From Cytophagales bacterium (GTDB lineage Bacteria; Bacteroidota; Bacteroidia; Cytophagales; Bernardetiaceae): a stretch of 64,000 nt of DNA. Position numbers and translations under genes: made by a program. This document shows, piece after piece, positions 38,409-46,198 of this stretch (the first letter of the stretch is position 1; every line of letters starts with the position of its first letter). A model generated the notes under the pieces. The model was not told where the DNA came from and searched no databases. It worked only from the letters and a program-made list of their open reading frames with translations. The DNA lies in contig JAAFJX010000008.1 in the NCBI GenBank assembly GCA_013299045.1, forward strand, positions 1-64,000, written 5' to 3'.

Positions 38409-38597
38409 AAAAAACACATAATAACTTCTATTGCAGAGGTCATTGACAAGAATAAATTATTGATTAACAGAGAAATAAAGCGCAAGACTGATGCGCAAGC
38501 CTACTTTCATTAGTACTCAAAAAAAAATACTCAATCCATGTACACACAACGGAAAGAGTACTTTTTTGAGTTCAGAGGTATCTACTGTAGTACAAAA

Positions 38598-38774
38598 CTA
38601 GCGCTTAAGTAGCTTTTTTAAAAGTGTGGCACCATGCCTATCTATCATTGTTTGCAAGTTTTGTAACTCTTTAGGGTTGAGGCTTTCTAATTTTTGAAGA
38701 TATTGTTTACTAGTAAGATGTTTTGTTTCGTTCAAAAAGCGCAATAGGCCAGATTCATTGGTATATGTTTTCAT
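38598..38774 (-). CDS. Small hypothetical protein (58 residues)
   Basis: An ATG-started frame of 58 residues beginning MKTYTNESGLLRFLNETKHL and ending ATLLKKLLKR. It is charged, helical in character and well balanced (Leu, Lys, Glu, Asn, Gln), with segments such as LNPKELQNLQTMIDRHG that read like real protein rather than chance frame. No signal peptide or membrane span is present, so it should be cytoplasmic. It matches no family I recognise; similarity to short helix-turn-helix-like or antitoxin-like proteins is not strong enough to claim. It stands alone between the possible small RNA and tRNA-Gln. Confidence 0.5.
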   Translation of the reverse strand: MKTYTNESGLLRFLNETKHLTSKQYLQKLESLNPKELQNLQTMIDRHGATLLKKLLKR

Positions 38775-38917
38775 AGTTTTGTGTGTTTTGGTATAGGGTA
38801 CATAAATCTTTTTTCATACACTAAGACGCAACTCTGAATAGTTTGGTTGCACGAGAAATCAATAAAACGATATGATTTTTTTAAAAATGCTGAGTGCAAA
38901 AAAAAGTACAAAAAAAA

Positions 38918-38949
38918 TTTGGTGGATAAAAAAAGAGGTTTTACCTTTG
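38918..38949 (+). promoter_or_regulatory. Promoter of tRNA-Gln
   Basis: TTTG (38918-38921), 20 bases, TACCTTTG (38942-38949). The tRNA begins 17 bases after the -7 element, as expected for a short 5' leader. Confidence 0.7.
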
Positions 38950-38966
38950 CACCGCAATTAAGCGAT

Positions 38967-39038
38967 TGTCCTGTAGTGTAATGGCAACACGTCTCACTTT
39001 GGCTGAGAAGAGTCTAGGTTCGACCCCTGGCAGGACAA
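38967..39038 (+). tRNA. tRNA-Gln (anticodon TTG)
   Basis: A 72-base cloverleaf. The acceptor stem pairs TGTCCTG with CAGGACA, with discriminator A at 39038. The anticodon arm has stem TCTCA/TGAGA and loop CTTTGGC, giving anticodon TTG. The T arm contains GGTTCGA. CCA is not encoded in full. Confidence 0.95.
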
Positions 39039-39068
39039 CACAAAATTTATGGTTCATATAGATTGAAT

Positions 39069-39104
39069 AAGCCCAAGTCATTGTGTACTCGGGCTTTTTT
39101 TTTG
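39069..39104 (+). terminator. Rho-independent terminator after tRNA-Gln
   Basis: AGCCCAAGT pairs with ACTCGGGCT (one mismatch) and is followed by a run of nine T, 31 bp beyond the tRNA. Confidence 0.85.
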
Positions 39105-39246
39105 TTTGCGGCGATAGACGATAGCGGAATTTGATGTTGTTTGCAGAATCAATGATGCGTTTGACTACAGCTAACAGACAAGTTTTTTATCCCTATTTTG
39201 CGATGTATGGTTCTGTTTTGCGCCCACAAATCAAATTGTGAGCACA

Positions 39247-39363
39247 ATGGCTTCCTTTTCTGAGGAAATTAATTTTGAACGTGTGTTTGAGCAAGACATT
39301 TTAATCATTCAAAACGTCATCAACGAAAGACCAGAAAAAGGTTTGGACTTAAAAAACGCATGA
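39247..39363 (+). pseudogene. Possible gene fragment (38 codons) beside a MITE-like element
   Basis: A short ATG frame whose product (ending NERPEKGLDLKNA) has a protein-like composition, with charged helices such as INFERVFEQDILIIQNV. It stops 8 bp before the TTAGTCGTCCC end of the MITE-like copy 3. It may be the start of a gene cut off by that insertion, or a chance frame. No promoter was identified and no family recognised. Confidence 0.25.
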
Positions 39364-39371
39364 CTAGCTAT

Positions 39372-39570
39372 TTAGTCGTCCCTCAGAATATATATAAGAT
39401 GCTTATTGTCAGTAAATTAAACAATCACTTCGTCTTCAAGATATTTTACTTTTAAGACTATTTTGTCAAATAACTGGCAAAATTGTAAAGAATACTCGCG
39501 GGCTGCCACGCCTCGCATCAGACAAAAGCGAATGGCTCAAAGGCCACAGTGTGAAATGTTATGATTTTAC
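39372..39570. mobile_element. MITE-like element, copy 3 (one end, decayed)
   Basis: Begins with TTAGTCGTCCCTC and continues with the same internal blocks as copies 1 and 2: CAGTAAATTAAACAA, TGTCAAATAACTGGCAAAA and CAGACAAAAGCGAATGGCTC. Similarity fades near 39570 and no right-hand end is present. The remainder of the gap to 39816 shows no gene or repeat that I can identify. Confidence 0.65.
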
Positions 39571-39816
39571 ACCTTTCTTCTTTGATTCAAGACCCTTTAC
39601 CACGATTATTCTAATAGCGCTTCCATACAGAATTAGCGTAGAAACATGAATACCTATGATTCAAGCAACTACTTTTTTGTTCATACCCCCTTTCAACTTG
39701 ATGGCTTGCTTAGAAAAGCCTAATCTTTTGGGTTACAGCCCCCGAAAATCAGTCTTTTCCATGACGCGCATATAGTAAAATATCCGCATCTATTGCTGTT
39801 GTGTTGATAAAAACAG

Positions 39817-39845
39817 AAAGAGACCGCTTTTAGGGCAGCCTCTTT
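39817..39845 (-). terminator. Likely terminator of the cas6-like gene
   Basis: An imperfect 11-bp stem (AAAGAGACCGC with GCAGCCTCTTT, two mismatches) lies 27 bp beyond the stop of the minus-strand gene. It resembles the other GAG-CTC type terminators of the window. Confidence 0.5.
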
Positions 39846-39871
39846 TGTTACAAAATCAAGTTAAACATGGA

Positions 39872-40741
39872 CTAAACCATCTGTTGGGCGTTCATATAAT
39901 ACTCTGACTCTTCAAAATTGAATTCAGGTTCTGGTGTATTATTGATGTTAAAATTTTCACCTTCGGGCAAAAAGTCTGGGTAGAGCAAAGTACGGCGGCC
40001 ATGGTCGCTATGAGCCAAGTCCAGCATACCAAAACCTTCTTCGCAAAACTCGCCCAAACCCGCCGAAAAGAGATATTCTTGCACACGCACAGGCGCACAA
40101 AGCACAAAAGGGAAGGTGTAGCCGCGCACTTCTAGTTCATCCTCTGTGTAAGTATTCAAACGGTAAATGCGCGCAAACTTTTTCTCTTCTGCTTGTACTT
40201 TTTCTAAGTAACGGCGGTCAGGAATGAGCTGAAACTTTGTAAATTCTTGTAAATCGGTGGTATCTATATAACCAGCGCTCAACATTCTGTTCATAACAGA
40301 CTCATAGAGCAAATCAGTAAAAATTTCGCTGTCGGGCGGTAAAAACTCTTTCAAGTTGCGCCTGCTGCTCGCCGAAGACAGAATAATTGGCGAAATGCAA
40401 ACGTACTTCATAATCTCCTTGAAATCTGGCTCTTTTTCTAGTTCTACAAACTCTGGCTGAAGCTGTAATTCTGAAACTTGCCATATTGGTTTTTCAAATA
40501 TTTTGAGAAGAATAGCATCGCAACTTTTTTGGTCCATAGCAGACAGAACCAAAGTTACACGACGCGAACAATAGTGTAAGCCTCGTTTGCTTACACGCGT
40601 TTGGCCCTTAAGAGCCGAAAAATTATACTCGCTCGCATTGGGGTCAACGATTGTGCTGAGCATTTCGGCAAGTAGGTTCTGGTGATAGAACGGAACGCTA
40701 GCGCCTCTGTTCTGCAATCTAAAAATGATACGGACTCTCAC
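39872..40741 (-). CDS. cas6: Orphan Cas6-like CRISPR endoribonuclease
   Basis: 289 residues. Cas6 cuts the repeats of CRISPR precursor RNA. The N-terminal strand MRVRIIFRLQN and helix VPFYHQNLLAEML open a RAMP (ferredoxin-like) fold; His20 is a candidate catalytic residue by position only. GLHYCSRRVTLVLSAMD matches the second strand pair of Cas6, CISPIILSS the SPI motif, and VRGYTFPFVL followed by the glycine-rich loop GLGEFCEEGFGML (about 225-240) is the strongest family mark. The start is GTG, placed exactly where Cas6 proteins begin. No CRISPR array and no other cas gene occur within the window. It may serve an array elsewhere, or be a relic or repurposed RNA-processing enzyme. Confidence 0.82.
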   Translation of the reverse strand: MRVRIIFRLQNRGASVPFYHQNLLAEMLSTIVDPNASEYNFSALKGQTRVSKRGLHYCSRRVTLVLSAMDQKSCDAILLKIFEKPIWQVSELQLQPEFVELEKEPDFKEIMKYVCISPIILSSASSRRNLKEFLPPDSEIFTDLLYESVMNRMLSAGYIDTTDLQEFTKFQLIPDRRYLEKVQAEEKKFARIYRLNTYTEDELEVRGYTFPFVLCAPVRVQEYLFSAGLGEFCEEGFGMLDLAHSDHGRRTLLYPDFLPEGENFNINNTPEPEFNFEESEYYMNAQQMV

Positions 40742-41327
40742 AGTTTTAAGAAAAGTTTAATGAATAATAGTTTTTTTAAGTGGATTAGTATAGGTGAAAC
40801 ACCCTTACATACTAAAACAAGCGAGCGTGGTTTTTGTTTAATAAATATCAAAAAAATACTGTAAAGATTAAACAAAAAACAAGACTAATAATAGAATGCA
40901 ATAAAAAAGGTGTGTGAAATGAGGTAAAACAAGTGCTGAAAAGTTGTTTGGTGGTATGCTATCCATACTATTCGGACTGGTGTCTTAAAAGTGAAACAAA
41001 ATTAGTGCATTATTTTTACAACGCAAAAATTTGATGTCTTTTTTTGCTTTCTGACCATGTGCGCAAGTAATCATTGAATTGGATAACTTGAACGCAATGA
41101 AGGCAATAAAGTTATACTCACTAAAAAACGTCCGAATGTGAACAGGACTAGTATTAAAAACGTACAAAAAAGCACTTCTTTTTTTAATAACAAATTTTTA
41201 AAAACCTAATAGTCAGTTAGTTGAAAAAAAATATCATTTTGGTACGAAGTTGGGAATATAGTAAACGTGCCCGACAGAGGGCTTTGCATTTAAAACACAC
41301 ATAAACACACTCAAATAATTTACACGT
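40742..41327. other. AT-rich intergenic region without recognised features
   Basis: Searched by eye for direct repeats of 25-40 bp (CRISPR), promoters matching TAnnTTTG and tRNA-like folds. None was found. Short frames in it have no protein-like composition. Confidence 0.5.
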
Positions 41328-41723
41328 ATGAACACCCTCAGAACCCTCGCTTTCAGTATCATTGGTCTTTTTGTATTTGCTACCGCAACCGCTGGCCACA
41401 AGATAGAAGATGACAAAGTAACCGTAAAAGCCCGTGAAATGGTGGCTAAGGCAAGCCCAGACGACTGGCAGACTTATGCAAAAGCTGCCGCAAAGTGTGT
41501 GGGGCGTAACAAAAATATGCAAGAGGCTATTCAGTGGATTGATAAATCTATTGCCATACAGCCTACCTCCATGAACTACAGCGTAAAAGGCGATTATTTT
41601 CTTAAGAACAATCAGAAAGATGAGGCCATCAAATGGTACATCAAAGCCTTAGACTTAGGCCGTTCAGAACTCGGCTTTCAGGCAGAGGACTTGCAATCTA
41701 AGCTCAAGGATTTGAGAAAGTAA
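41328..41723 (+). CDS. Small exported TPR-like protein
   Basis: 131 residues. A signal peptide (about 1-22, ending TATAGH) precedes an all-helical domain. The region KNMQEAIQWIDKSIAIQP and NNQKDEAIKWYIKALDLG read as about two tetratricopeptide-like helix pairs (each with A-I-x-W and an A near the helix end). It is therefore likely a periplasmic protein-protein interaction module. No partner is suggested by neighbours: era follows with its own promoter. The exact family is not recognised. Confidence 0.7.
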   Translation: MNTLRTLAFSIIGLFVFATATAGHKIEDDKVTVKAREMVAKASPDDWQTYAKAAAKCVGRNKNMQEAIQWIDKSIAIQPTSMNYSVKGDYFLKNNQKDEAIKWYIKALDLGRSELGFQAEDLQSKLKDLRK

Positions 41724-41793
41724 GCCGCATAGAAGCCATAAACATTTAAAACAAAACAAAAAAGGAGTAGGTCTGTTTGGGGCTTGCTCCTTT

Positions 41794-41823
41794 TTGGTAT
41801 TTGGCTAAAAAAAGCTAGTTTTG
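41794..41823 (+). promoter_or_regulatory. Promoter of era
   Basis: TTG (41794-41796; in a TTTTTG run), 19 bases, TAGTTTTG (41816-41823). Transcription would begin near 41830, so the in-frame TTG at 41821 cannot be the start and the ATG at 41887 is used. Confidence 0.7.
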
Positions 41824-41886
41824 TGCGCTCAAAAATACTTGGCTGTTTTGCACATCTCTAAAATTCTAAATCCGCCCCCGGTTTCC

Positions 41887-42795
41887 ATGTTGATTGAAGA
41901 CTATCCGCCTCACCATAAAGCTGGTTTTATCAGCATCATCGGCAAACCCAATGCTGGCAAATCCACACTACTGAATGCCTTGCTTGGTGAAAAGCTAGCC
42001 ATAGCCACCGCAAAAGCTCAAACAACAAGGCATCGTATTATGGGTATTATCAACAGTCCTGAGTATCAGATTGTTTATTCAGATACGCCCGGAATCATAC
42101 AACAGCCTAAGTACAAGCTCCATGAGCGCATGATGACCTACGTCAAAGAATCTCTGGCGGACTCAGACATTGTTATCTTTTTGGCAGACGTACAAGACGA
42201 CCCTCTGCAAGAGCCTGAATTGACTGAAAGACTCAGCAGAATTATTCAAGAAAAGCCAATATTATTGCTTATCAATAAAATTGATTTGGTCATGCAAGAA
42301 TTTGCAATGGCACGGATAGAAAGTTGGAAAGAAAAAGTCCCCTTTACGGCCGTGAGCGCCATTTCTGCCTTGCACCTGTTCAACATACAAGGCCTGCTGG
42401 ACACCCTGCTAGAGCACTTGCCCATTCACCCGCCCTATTTCCCCAAAGATGCACTTACAGACAAACCAGAGCGCTTTTTTGCTGCCGAAATAGTGCGAGA
42501 ACAAATTTTTTTGAACTACGAACAAGAAATTCCTTACTGCTCCGAAGTGCGTGTAGTAGAATTTAAAGACAAACCCGACATTTTGGCCATTAGAGTAGAA
42601 ATTTTTGTAGAGAGAGACAGCCAGAAAGCTATCTTTATTGGTCATAAAGGCCAAATGATTAAAAAAGTTGGCATTGCAGCACGACAAGAGCTTGAAAAAT
42701 TTTTTGGCAAAAAGGTCTTCCTCGAACAACACGTAAAGGTAGAGCCTGACTGGCGTACTAAACAGGCTTCTTTGGATAAATTCGGTTATGATTGA
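41887..42795 (+). CDS. era: GTPase Era
   Basis: 302 residues. Era is a GTPase that binds 16S rRNA and helps assemble the small ribosomal subunit. G1 is GKPNAGKST, the switch region holds TTRHRIMG, G3 is DTPG, G4 is NKID, and the G5-like VSAIS follows. The C-terminal KH domain is visible in IFIGHKGQMIKKVG. Length is normal. The chosen ATG follows from the promoter. It is a single gene converging on the membrane-protein gene at 42890. Confidence 0.95.
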   Translation: MLIEDYPPHHKAGFISIIGKPNAGKSTLLNALLGEKLAIATAKAQTTRHRIMGIINSPEYQIVYSDTPGIIQQPKYKLHERMMTYVKESLADSDIVIFLADVQDDPLQEPELTERLSRIIQEKPILLLINKIDLVMQEFAMARIESWKEKVPFTAVSAISALHLFNIQGLLDTLLEHLPIHPPYFPKDALTDKPERFFAAEIVREQIFLNYEQEIPYCSEVRVVEFKDKPDILAIRVEIFVERDSQKAIFIGHKGQMIKKVGIAARQELEKFFGKKVFLEQHVKVEPDWRTKQASLDKFGYD

Positions 42796-42833
42796 TTTTT
42801 AAGCAGCCAGTTTTAGGTTGTGTAAAGAAAAAC

Positions 42834-42874
42834 GAAGAGGCCACTTTTTATAAAAAAAATGACCTCTTTTTTTT
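42834..42874. terminator. Bidirectional terminator between era and the membrane-protein gene
   Basis: AAGAGGCCA pairs with TGACCTCTT (one mismatch) around an AT-rich loop, followed by a T run. The A-rich left flank gives a U tail on the other strand, so it can serve both convergent genes. Confidence 0.75.
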
Positions 42875-42889
42875 AAAATTAAGAAAAAT

Positions 42890-44365
42890 TTAAGCCCCTT
42901 TGGGTAAAGAGTAGAGCTTTAAGTAGGACTTTTTGAATAAAGGCAAGGCCAATAAGACAAATGTTATCATACCAAGCCAGGCCATAGCATTAAAGTCTGA
43001 TTGATTCGTGTAGCTATTGAAGAGTTCGTGCCCCCAAACAAACATAAGTGGTGTCATAAGGGTTGCTACAATTAATGCGATAGACTTAAGATGAGAAAAA
43101 CGTGCGGCAGTGCGGGCGCTCACGCCTAGCAATAACGCTAAACCATAAACAGAACCAATAATTACCAGCACAAAATCTTCATGAGTGTTCAGGACACCTA
43201 CACAAAACGACCCCAGCAGTGCTACAAAGCCACCGCCCAAGAACAAACCAAAAACGCCACGCAAAAAGTGCCAAATACCAACATTTTGGAAAATCCAGAG
43301 AAGAATAGCCGTAAAGAAAATACCCAAAGAGTAAGTCGTCAGAGCCTCATTTTTTACAAAAAAAGGATACTCGCGTGCAGAGTTGATAGCGCTCAAGTTC
43401 TGGTGTATCTGCTGCGGAGGTGCGTCCCAGTCATAGCTTAAAGAATTGGAATGTTCAGACTTCAAAAAAACCAAAAACATAGCAGGGTTAATACCTAATT
43501 CCGAGTCAGATAATGATTTACTCCCTTGATTATAGGCCAAAACCTTTTGTTGCCAAGCGCTCGGTTGTGTGCTATAAATCTGGTCAATATGGTATTGAAA
43601 CCTATTGGCAAGATGGCTATAGTCAGCACCATATTTTTTGGCTACCTGAAGGTAGGTACGCAGCGCTTCTACTTTTTGTTCTATTGTTTTTAATCCTCTA
43701 AAAGCATTACTCATCTGCTCATAACCTTTATCCTCTGTGCCAGAATATGGTGCAGATTTATAAGAGGAATTGCTGTATGTGCTGAACACCGTCAAATTAG
43801 GAATATTCATTTCTTCGCCGCCCAAATATTCAGCTTCTTTCCAATCGGTGCGTGCCTCTGCACTGTTCACATTAGATGAGTGGTTGTAATAAGAACGCTG
43901 TCCTATAAAACCATAGCCTAAATTCATTTTCTGACAGTCTGAATGCATTTCAGGATAAGTAGCCAAGTCCGCCGTTTGGCGTTCCGTCTCAAAGCCTACC
44001 CAATAAGGCGTTACAAAGAAAGCTGTTGCACAAAGCAAATACATAAAAAAAATGCTGTGCTCGCTAAGTGGTCTTCCGAGCGTGCCGTTACGAAGCATCT
44101 GAAAGCCTGACTGACGATATACCCAAAAACCCAAAGGAATCAGTACAAGAATCAGGGAACAGGCGAACAGGGTGGCTGCATTGGGTATATAAGCCGTACT
44201 GATTGGCTGTAAATTGACGAAGCTGGCACAGACCAACCAGAAAAGTACCGCAAAAAATGCAACATAAGGCAGATTGGTAGCCCAAAGCAAGCGGTTGTTA
44301 AGCAAATTATTGTCGTTTATACGCTTGAGAGCGGACGGGACGAACTGATTGACTGACTTTTTCAT
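42890..44365 (-). CDS. Hypothetical integral membrane protein
   Basis: 491 residues with about eight hydrophobic helices: three near the N-terminus (PYVAFFAVLFWLVCASF, LFACSLILVLIPLGFWV, IFFMYLLCATAFFV), a soluble domain of about 190 residues (135-325, rich in Ser, Tyr, Asn and Gln), then five more helices to the end. No transporter or enzyme motif was recognised. The layout resembles the permease-like membrane partners encoded beside ABC ATPases in this phylum, but no ATPase gene is next to it, so this is only a possibility. It is transcribed away from the inverted-repeat region and ends at the shared terminator. Confidence 0.75.
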   Translation of the reverse strand: MKKSVNQFVPSALKRINDNNLLNNRLLWATNLPYVAFFAVLFWLVCASFVNLQPISTAYIPNAATLFACSLILVLIPLGFWVYRQSGFQMLRNGTLGRPLSEHSIFFMYLLCATAFFVTPYWVGFETERQTADLATYPEMHSDCQKMNLGYGFIGQRSYYNHSSNVNSAEARTDWKEAEYLGGEEMNIPNLTVFSTYSNSSYKSAPYSGTEDKGYEQMSNAFRGLKTIEQKVEALRTYLQVAKKYGADYSHLANRFQYHIDQIYSTQPSAWQQKVLAYNQGSKSLSDSELGINPAMFLVFLKSEHSNSLSYDWDAPPQQIHQNLSAINSAREYPFFVKNEALTTYSLGIFFTAILLWIFQNVGIWHFLRGVFGLFLGGGFVALLGSFCVGVLNTHEDFVLVIIGSVYGLALLLGVSARTAARFSHLKSIALIVATLMTPLMFVWGHELFNSYTNQSDFNAMAWLGMITFVLLALPLFKKSYLKLYSLPKGA

Positions 44366-44576
44366 GGCGTTGTATGAGTCTTTACTTTACAGGGTTGTTT
44401 ACGAACTTAACAGCAAATAGTTGGATACTTTGTCTTAAAATTTCTAAAAATTCAAAGAGTCGTTTGAGCAAAGATTTTAGGTACACGTAAAGCATACTGT
44501 TTTATAGATGATAAAAACACACTGATTCCATAAATCTTTTAAAAAATAAACCCATACCCCTCTAATTTTAGTTATT

Positions 44577-44892
44577 TATTAAAACCGTCCTTTCCGCAGA
44601 GTTTCGGGGGTTTTTGAACGAAAGCAAGCTCTTAAACTAACCTCTCTTGAGTCGTCAAAAAGCCCTTTTTGAGTTTTTAAGTTCTAATTGCCCTCTTTTG
44701 TCCCTTGTAGAGGCCATTTTCTCGCGTTTTCAAATAACTTTTTGTCAAATGCCTTATATCTAACTTTTTGACTAATGATTGTTTTTCTACAATTTATTGG
44801 GCGTTCCCGCTTCGCGGTCGTTCGTCTTTGGGCTTCGCTTCGCTTCGGTGCTACGCACTAAACCCGCCGCCTCTCTAACGCAAATACAGGCC
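44577..44892 (+). repeat. Inverted repeat arm A around the DUF4476 gene
   Basis: About 316 bp that recurs in reverse at 46199-46512 with roughly 90 percent identity by eye. Shared landmarks are TTTCCGCAGAGTT, CTCTCTTGAGTCGTCAAAAAG, CAAATAACTTTTTGTCAAAT, and a GC-rich end with GGGCGTTCCCGCTTCGCGGT. Arm A has three CTTCG units where arm B has two. The 44366-44576 stretch before it holds nothing recognised. Confidence 0.85.
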
Positions 44893-44911
44893 AATAGACG
44901 CACTCAATAAC

Positions 44912-44944
44912 AAAAAAAAAGATAAAGCGGCAAGGCCGCTTTAT
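44912..44944 (-). terminator. Rho-independent terminator read from the DUF4476 side
   Basis: A perfect 10-bp stem ATAAAGCGGC/GCCGCTTTAT with loop AAG. On the minus strand it is followed by a run of nine T. It lies about 200 bp beyond the DUF4476 stop, just inside arm A. Confidence 0.8.
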
Positions 44945-44975
44945 ACCTTTTGTCCTATTTTGCCTTAGCCATAGC

Positions 44976-45019
44976 ATAGCCGTATCATAGCCGTATGATA
45001 GCCGTATCATAGCCGTAGT
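44976..45019. repeat. Four 11-bp tandem repeats
   Basis: ATAGCCGTATC, ATAGCCGTATG, ATAGCCGTATC, ATAGCCGTAGT follow head to tail in the gap behind the DUF4476 gene. The unit of 11 bp is close to one DNA turn. Too short for a CRISPR. Confidence 0.8.
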
Positions 45020-45145
45020 TGGCCGTACTTTAAAAGTAAAGTCCCTATCTTAGAAAAGTACAATTATTCGCTTTCTAAAACTTACATCTCTCAGAGAGGT
45101 TAATTAAGAGGTTGTTTTTAATCTAAAAAAATACTCCAGAAAGAA

Positions 45146-45943
45146 CTACTTGCCGTCTAGAAATTCATTAAGGTCGCTTTTACTTGATTCAAACTGAAAA
45201 CCTTGATTGACGATAAAATAGTTTTGTGGGTCGCAAGTGTAATCGAAGGCATATTTCGCTAGGTCTAGCTTGGTGCTCTCAAAACTAAACAACTTTATCA
45301 GTTCCAAAACCTGGGCAGCCGTTACGTTAGCGCGTTTTAGTGCCGATTTGGCTGTTCCAGAGCGTGTATTGTCGCTGTTTGTTTCGCGTAATGTGCGAAG
45401 AAGCGCTGCCCACGACTCTGTTGAGAAATAACCGTTTCGCACACTGGCTCGGCAATCAGACATATTCTGCTGCCCATTCGGGTTATAATTGTTGTTATTA
45501 CTATTGTTGTTGTTATTATTGGGGTTATAGGTATTGTTATTAAGATTAATATTGGGAATTTGCATTGAATTGGCAACGTGCATCTCAATAGGTTGTCGCC
45601 AGTCGTTGGGGTTCACCGTGAGAAAATAATTGGTTTCGGTGTTATTGATAGGGCGCAATGTAACAAAATGTCTTGCTGTTTGGGCAGTGCCATTTTGGTC
45701 TGTATAATTGACTACCAAGCTGATGCGGCATTCTGTGTCGCGCACCTGGTCATAGCGCAAATAATTGGGGCGTGGTTGTATGGGTGAATATCCGCTCAAA
45801 CTGGCGTTTATAGACCAACCCTCGCGCACCGCAAAAGATAAACTGGCCAACTGTCCCCAAACTACACCATGTGAGAGCAACAGAAACAATAAGAGCAAAA
45901 AAGCACTTTTCGAAACAGCATAGAGCGATAATGTTTTTTTCAT
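45146..45943 (-). CDS. Exported DUF4476 protein with Asn-rich linker
   Basis: 265 residues. A signal peptide (about 8-30, ending VVWGQ) leads to a beta-rich N-terminal domain (about 31-130), an Asn-rich linker (about 131-160, with NPNNNNNNSNNNN), and a C-terminal helical DUF4476 domain (about 168-262: LLRTLRETNSDNTR, AAQVLELIKLFSFESTKLDL, FDYTCDPQNYFIV). DUF4476 is common in Bacteroidota and of unknown function. The gene is flanked by long inverted repeats, so it may be carried on an invertible or once-mobile segment. Repeated AAT/AAC codons in the linker can vary in number by slippage. Location is probably periplasm or surface. Confidence 0.82.
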   Translation of the reverse strand: MKKTLSLYAVSKSAFLLLLFLLLSHGVVWGQLASLSFAVREGWSINASLSGYSPIQPRPNYLRYDQVRDTECRISLVVNYTDQNGTAQTARHFVTLRPINNTETNYFLTVNPNDWRQPIEMHVANSMQIPNINLNNNTYNPNNNNNNSNNNNYNPNGQQNMSDCRASVRNGYFSTESWAALLRTLRETNSDNTRSGTAKSALKRANVTAAQVLELIKLFSFESTKLDLAKYAFDYTCDPQNYFIVNQGFQFESSKSDLNEFLDGK

Positions 45944-46060
45944 AAATAAAGAAAATTTAAACGTGCATAATTTTTCTATACATCAATAATCGTGCTTGAC
46001 TGGCCTACCAACAAAACATACGCTAAGCAACAAAAAAAATATGCTCTTAATTAGTCGTCC

Positions 46061-46198
46061 CTTAAAAAATCTACATAAGAACAAGCACCTCAATTGATTC
46101 ATCTGACTTTTTTTGGTTTTTTCTCTCTACTTTTTGCCTTAATGCAGAACTGAAGTGCGAGCTGAAAGTTCCGACCGTAGGACATAGCAAAAAAATTT
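46061..46198. mobile_element. MITE-like element, copy 4 (one end, joined to repeat arm B)
   Basis: Begins TTAGTCGTCCCTTAAAAAA and, read in reverse, matches the right end of copy 2: CCTACGGTCGGAAC, CAGTTCTGCAT and GGCAAAAAGTAGAGA. It also shares AAGAACAAGCAC with copy 1. It runs straight into repeat arm B at 46199, so one sequence inserted into, or recombined with, the other. Confidence 0.65.

Noticed and set aside
38215-38421. Plus-strand 68-codon frame near the regulator gene
   Set aside because: No promoter, poor composition, and it runs opposite the promoter and hairpins of the possible small RNA.
40742-41327. Possible CRISPR array or leader upstream of the Cas6-like gene
   Set aside because: No repeated 25-40 bp unit is present; only AT-rich single-copy sequence is seen.
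41217-41522. Minus-strand 101-codon frame
   Set aside because: It overlaps the start of a signal-peptide protein on the plus strand and reads as low-quality hydrophobic and Cys-rich sequence.
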